A DNA stretch of 60,466 bases from an uncultured Sphingomonadaceae bacterium (GTDB lineage: Bacteria; Pseudomonadota; Alphaproteobacteria; Sphingomonadales; Sphingomonadaceae): positions 1 to 60,466 of the forward strand of contig CAIQHF010000006.1 in the NCBI GenBank assembly GCA_903871605.1. Reading direction: 5' to 3'. This document shows, piece by piece, positions 57,069 through 60,466 of the stretch. The notes under the pieces are model-generated. The model saw nothing but the letters and a program-made list of their open reading frames with translations, did no database searches and was not told the DNA's origin. The position numbers and the translations under genes were made by a program. Each line of letters begins with the position of its first letter. Within the stretch, counting starts at the first letter, position 1.

Positions 57069-59444
57069 TCAACCCTCTATCTTCGAGAAATCAGCGACTT
57101 TGTGCATCGCAGCGACGAGTTTCGCAAGCAAGGCGAGCCGTGCGCTGCGCTTGGCGGATTCGTCCGCGTTGACGGTGACCTCGTCGAAGAAGCAATCGAT
57201 CGCGGGGCGCAAGACTGACAACGCGGTCATCGCGGCGGCGAAGTCCTCGGCAGCGATCGCCTGCTCGGCAAGCGGCAGCTGGCGGTCGAGCGCGTCGGCG
57301 AGCGCTGCCTCGGCGGGATCGGGATCGTAGGCGAAGCCGGCGAAGTCGGCGGGCGCGCCGTCCGCCTTCTTGGCCTCGGCGCGCAGGATGTTGGCGGCGC
57401 GGCGATAGCCGGCGAGCAGGTTGGCGCCCTCGCCCGTCTCGACGAACGCCTGCAACGCCTTCACGCGCGCCAGAAGGCGGACGAGATCGTCCTCTTTAGC
57501 GCCAGAAGCATCAACAGTTTTTGACGCTCTAATGATGTCAGGCCGTACACCGGTGTCGCGTTCGGCGACTTCAAGCCGGTCAATAAAGAAATCTCGCACA
57601 GCCGCCGCCGTTGGCATAGCTTCAAGCATGGTTTGCCATAAGGCTTCCCGAAGGTCTTCCTCATGCGAAGACTTGTTCAAAACCGGAACGAGCCCTTTCC
57701 ATGCCCCGATTGCCGCCTCCGGGCCAAGCTCGTCTAAAACCGACATTAGCACCGTGCCGCGCTTGTCCCGGCGGGCCTGAACAATATCGGAAGGCTGATC
57801 TTGCACCAGACTGCGCATAGTCGCGAAGAAAATGCTCAGCCTGAGATTGTTAGCCTTACAGATGGCCACGACACCAAGCGCCGCGCGCCGCAAAGCAAAC
57901 GGGTCCTTGGAACCCGTCGGTGTTGCATCGATAGAAAAGAATTGGGCAATCGTATCCAGCTTGTCCGCCAGCGACACCGCGACGGTCACCGGGGCGGTGG
58001 GGACGTCGTCGCCCTGGCCGACGGGTTTGTAATGGTCGCGGATCGCGTCGGCGACCGCGTCGGGCAGCCCCTCGGCCCGCGCATAATAGCCCCCCATCAC
58101 GCCCTGCAGCTCGGGAAACTCGCCGACCATCCCGGTAACGAGGTCGGCTTTCGCGAGCCGCGCGGCCTGTTCGGCCATGTCGGCGAGCGCGGCGCGCTCC
58201 CCCTCCCCTTCAGGGGAGGGGGTCGGGGGGTGGGGCGCCTCTCCGGGCGCTGGCTCCGTGGAGTGAGGCCCCACCCCAACCGCTCCCTTGAAGGGGAGGG
58301 GCTTTGCGCCGACGATCCCCTCTTCCACCAGCCAGCGCGCGAGCTTGGCGACGCGCTCGACCTTGTCGGCGACCGTGCCGAGCTTCTCGTGGAAGACGAT
58401 GTCCGAGAGCTTCTCGCGCCGCTCCTCGAGCGACACCTTGAGATCCTGCTCCCAGAAGAAGCGCGCGTCCGCCAGCCGGGCGGCAAGCACCTTGGCGTTG
58501 CCCGCGACGATCGCCGCACCGCCGTCCGACGCCGCGATGTTGGCGGTGCAGACGAACGCCGGCGCCAGCGCACCCGCGCTATCCAAGCAGGCGAAATATT
58601 TCTGGTTGGTGCGCATGGTGAGCTGGATCACCTCGCGCGGCACCGCCAAAAACGCCGGGTCGAACCGGCCGAGCAGCGGCACCGGCCATTCGGTGAGCCC
58701 GGCATTCTCCGCGACCAGCCCCGCGTCGGGCACCAGCGTCAGGCTCGCGGCAGCGGCGGCGGCCTCCGCGCCCTCGCGGACGATACGGCGGCGCGCCTCG
58801 GCGTCGACGATGACGTGGCACGCCTCGAGCTTCTGGGCATAGTCGGCGGCCGAGCCGATCGTGATGACGCCGGGGTGATGGAAGCGGTGGCCGAGCGTCG
58901 CCGCGCCGCTGGCGACGCCGGCGATCTCGAACGGCACGACCGCCTCGCCGAACAGCGCGACGATGCCCTGCAGCGGGCGCACCCAGCGCGGGCTCTCGGT
59001 CGACAGCGAGGCCGCGCCCCAGCGCATCGCCTTGGGCCAGGGGAAAGCGCGCACGATCGCGGGGATCGCCTCGGCGAGCACCTCGCGCGTCGAACGGCCG
59101 GGCTTCTCGATCACCGCGAACAGCACGACATGGCCCTTGGCGTCGGCGCGCTCGACGAGCTGGTCGCGGGTGAGCCCGGTCTTGCCGAGGAAGCCGGCGA
59201 GCGCCTGCGCCGGCGCATCGGCACGCGGGCCCTTGATCTCTTCGGAGACCGCGGCGGTTTCGAGCGGCAGGTCGCGCGCGATCAGCGCGAGACGGCGCGG
59301 GGTGACGAAGCTCTCGACGCCGGATGCCGCGAGCCCGGCCTTGCCAAGCTCCGCCTCGAACAGCCGAACGAGATCGGCCGCGGCCTTCTCCTGCATCCGC
59401 GCGGGGATTTCCTCCGAGCGGAGTTCGAGCAGGAAATCGGTCAT
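57069..59444 (-). CDS. glyS: Glycyl-tRNA synthetase beta subunit, with inserted repeat and mosaic segment
   Basis: A 791-residue GlyS, about 100 residues longer than the E. coli protein (689). It opens MTDFLLELRSEEIPARMQ, a strict family start. GKTGLTRDQL, PKAMRWGAASLSTESPRWVRPLQGIV and HEKLGTVADKVERV follow, then about 36 residues (381-416) translated from a family C palindromic repeat, then ADLVTGMVGEFPELQGVMGGYYAR. Residues about 494-654 come from DNA of much lower GC with different codon use but normal GlyS sequence (SLADKLDTIAQFFSI... DPFALRRAALGV). It joins GlyQ to charge tRNA-Gly. Its Shine-Dalgarno sequence lies in the preceding repeat. Confidence 0.93.
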   Translation of the reverse strand: MTDFLLELRSEEIPARMQEKAAADLVRLFEAELGKAGLAASGVESFVTPRRLALIARDLPLETAAVSEEIKGPRADAPAQALAGFLGKTGLTRDQLVERADAKGHVVLFAVIEKPGRSTREVLAEAIPAIVRAFPWPKAMRWGAASLSTESPRWVRPLQGIVALFGEAVVPFEIAGVASGAATLGHRFHHPGVITIGSAADYAQKLEACHVIVDAEARRRIVREGAEAAAAAASLTLVPDAGLVAENAGLTEWPVPLLGRFDPAFLAVPREVIQLTMRTNQKYFACLDSAGALAPAFVCTANIAASDGGAAIVAGNAKVLAARLADARFFWEQDLKVSLEERREKLSDIVFHEKLGTVADKVERVAKLARWLVEEGIVGAKPLPFKGAVGVGPHSTEPAPGEAPHPPTPSPEGEGERAALADMAEQAARLAKADLVTGMVGEFPELQGVMGGYYARAEGLPDAVADAIRDHYKPVGQGDDVPTAPVTVAVSLADKLDTIAQFFSIDATPTGSKDPFALRRAALGVVAICKANNLRLSIFFATMRSLVQDQPSDIVQARRDKRGTVLMSVLDELGPEAAIGAWKGLVPVLNKSSHEEDLREALWQTMLEAMPTAAAVRDFFIDRLEVAERDTGVRPDIIRASKTVDASGAKEDDLVRLLARVKALQAFVETGEGANLLAGYRRAANILRAEAKKADGAPADFAGFAYDPDPAEAALADALDRQLPLAEQAIAAEDFAAAMTALSVLRPAIDCFFDEVTVNADESAKRSARLALLAKLVAAMHKVADFSKIEG
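58198..58303. repeat. Palindromic element, family C, inserted in frame inside glyS
   Basis: The arms CTCCCCCTCCCCTTCAGGGGAGG and CTCCCTTGAAGGGGAGGGG, with inner GTGGGGC / GCCCCAC arms, form a nested palindrome. It is read without a stop as a Pro/Gly/Glu-rich stretch that contains PTPSPEGEGE. Confidence 0.85.
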
Positions 59445-59449
59445 CGCCC

Positions 59450-59570
59450 CATCCTCCCTATCGAAGATGGGGAGGTGTAGAGGGCCCGGCCGGCGAAGCC
59501 GGGCGCCGACGCGCCCGCCGCTCCACCATGCTGCGCATGGCCCCCCTCCCCCCGCTTCGCGCGGGCAGGA
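59450..59570. repeat. Palindromic intergenic element, family C, copy between glyQ and glyS
   Basis: CATCCTCCCTATCG..GGGGAGG and the inner GGCCCGGCCGGCGAAGCCGGGC hairpin are visible; CCACCATGCTGCGCATGG marks the other arm. It fills the 139-base glyQ-glyS gap, and its end provides GGGAGGATGGGG in front of glyS. Confidence 0.8.
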
Positions 59571-59583
59571 TCGATAGTGCCGG

Positions 59584-60466
59584 TCATGCGCTCCACCCGT
59601 TCTTCTCCATCCAGGCCGCGCATGCGCCCTTCGCCAGATCACGGACGCGGCCGATATAGGCCTGGCGCTCGGCGACCGAGATCACTCCGCGCGCCTGCAG
59701 CAGGTTGAAGGTGTGGCTCGCGCGGATCGCCTGCTCATAGGCGGGCAGCGGCAGCTTGGCATCGAGGCAGGACTGGCATTCCGCCGTCGCCTTGCGGAAG
59801 ATGTCGAACAGCGCCTCGGTATTGGCGACCTCGAAATTATAGGTGCTCTGCTCGATCTCATTCTCGAGGAAGACGTCGCCATAGGAGACACCGTCGTCGT
59901 TGAAGGCGAGATCATAGACGCGGTCGACACCCTGGATGTACATCGCCAGCCGCTCGAGCCCGTAGGTGAGCTCGCCGGTCACGGGCTTGCAGTCGAACCC
60001 GCCCATCTGCTGGAAATAGGTGAACTGCGTCACCTCCATGCCGTCGCACCACACCTCCCAGCCGAGCCCCCAGGCGCCGAGCGTCGGGCTCTCCCAATCG
60101 TCCTCGACGAAGCGGATGTCGTGCAGCGCGGTGTCGACACCGATCGCCGCGAGCGAGCCCAGATAGAGCTGCTGCAGGTCCGGCGGCGACGGCTTCATCA
60201 CCACCTGATATTGGTAATAATGCTGGAGCCGGTTGGGATTCTCGCCGTAGCGCCCGTCGGTCGGCCGGCGCGAGGGCTGGACATAGGCCGCCTTCCACGG
60301 ATCGGGGCCGAGCGAGCGCAGCGTCGTCGCCGGGTGGAAGGTGCCCGCGCCGACCTCCATGTCGTAGGGCTGCAGGATCACGCAGCCTTGTTGGCTCCAA
60401 TAGGCGTGGAGCGTCAGGATCATGGCCTGGAAGCTAAGCGGCTTCGCGGGCGGCGGGACGGGCGTC
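59584..60466 (-). CDS. glyQ: Glycyl-tRNA synthetase alpha subunit (5' partial)
   Basis: The catalytic alpha subunit. The frame is open to the right edge of the window, upstream of an internal ATG at 60423, and the residues before it (KPLSFQA) match the family N-terminus, so the start lies outside. [48 protein letters not shown] and [16 protein letters not shown] are strict GlyQ signatures, including the class II motifs. It is the first gene of glyQ-glyS-ppdK and the small secreted gene. Confidence 0.96.
   Translation of the reverse strand, partial: TPVPPPAKPLSFQAMILTLHAYWSQQGCVILQPYDMEVGAGTFHPATTLRSLGPDPWKAAYVQPSRRPTDGRYGENPNRLQHYYQYQVVMKPSPPDLQQLYLGSLAAIGVDTALHDIRFVEDDWESPTLGAWGLGWEVWCDGMEVTQFTYFQQMGGFDCKPVTGELTYGLERLAMYIQGVDRVYDLAFNDDGVSYGDVFLENEIEQSTYNFEVANTEALFDIFRKATAECQSCLDAKLPLPAYEQAIRASHTFNLLQARGVISVAERQAYIGRVRDLAKGACAAWMEKNGWSA

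Overview
The window is high-GC, densely packed bacterial DNA. Gene families and their order point to an alphaproteobacterium of the Sphingomonas type: a UrcA-family protein, two-subunit glycyl-tRNA synthetase next to ppdK, a Tad/Cpa pilus locus, an AstA/AstB arginine cluster, many short palindromic intergenic repeats, and SOS boxes of the alphaproteobacterial form GTTC-N7-GTTC. The taxon is an inference from content; no 16S gene is present.

Layout. 1-8184: rRNA modification (rluB/rsuA-type, cut by the left edge; rsmD), a UrcA-type protein, uvrD/pcrA helicase, two MFS transporters and cysK. 8366-11096: acyl-CoA dehydrogenase with its MerR regulator, and hisI. 11191-20642: purF, an SDR, photolyase, a 2-oxoacid:ferredoxin oxidoreductase pair, an HDAC-like amidohydrolase, an HSL-type esterase and rppH. 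20656-26465: a DUF481 outer-membrane-type protein, an arginine succinyltransferase cluster (M20 hydrolase, astA, astB), PilZ and an isochorismatase-fold protein. 26598-32717: secA, an AT-richer orphan secreted protein, dapB, nth and a small secreted protein. 32771-32847: tRNA-Arg(CCG).

32848-36135 is the most unusual part: three tandem cassettes next to the tRNA. Each has a nuclease-type toxin reading frame (complete, decayed or shrunk) whose 3' end overlaps a 126-codon immunity-type gene. The first two cassettes have an identical 18-base block containing a perfect GTTC-N7-GTTC SOS box about 46 bases before the toxin start. The best preserved toxin frame (266 sense codons plus one amber) has a short N-terminal segment, a Gly-rich stretch and an Endonuclease_NS_2-like C-terminus. 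This resembles a colicin-style, damage-induced nuclease bacteriocin or polymorphic-toxin module. I see no lysis gene, and two of the three toxins are clearly broken.

36185-45592: a histidine kinase/response regulator pair, an SLC13-type permease with TrkA-C domains, a PepSY-like membrane protein, a three-gene sulfotransferase/small membrane protein/arylsulfotransferase-like operon, and a lysophospholipase-like hydrolase. 45642-52786: Tad pilus genes cpaA, B, C, D, E, tadB and tadC, with the CpaF ATPase absent from its usual place. 52863-60466: an HhH membrane protein, a 209-210 bp composite tandem repeat array, a small secreted protein, ppdK, glyS and glyQ (cut by the right edge). glyS carries both an in-frame palindromic repeat and a segment of foreign-looking base composition.

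At least three families of interspersed palindromic elements (called A, B and C here) fill most gaps. In places they touch coding sequence: they appear to supply the ribosome binding site of rsmD and glyS, enter glyS in frame, and take part in the tandem array.
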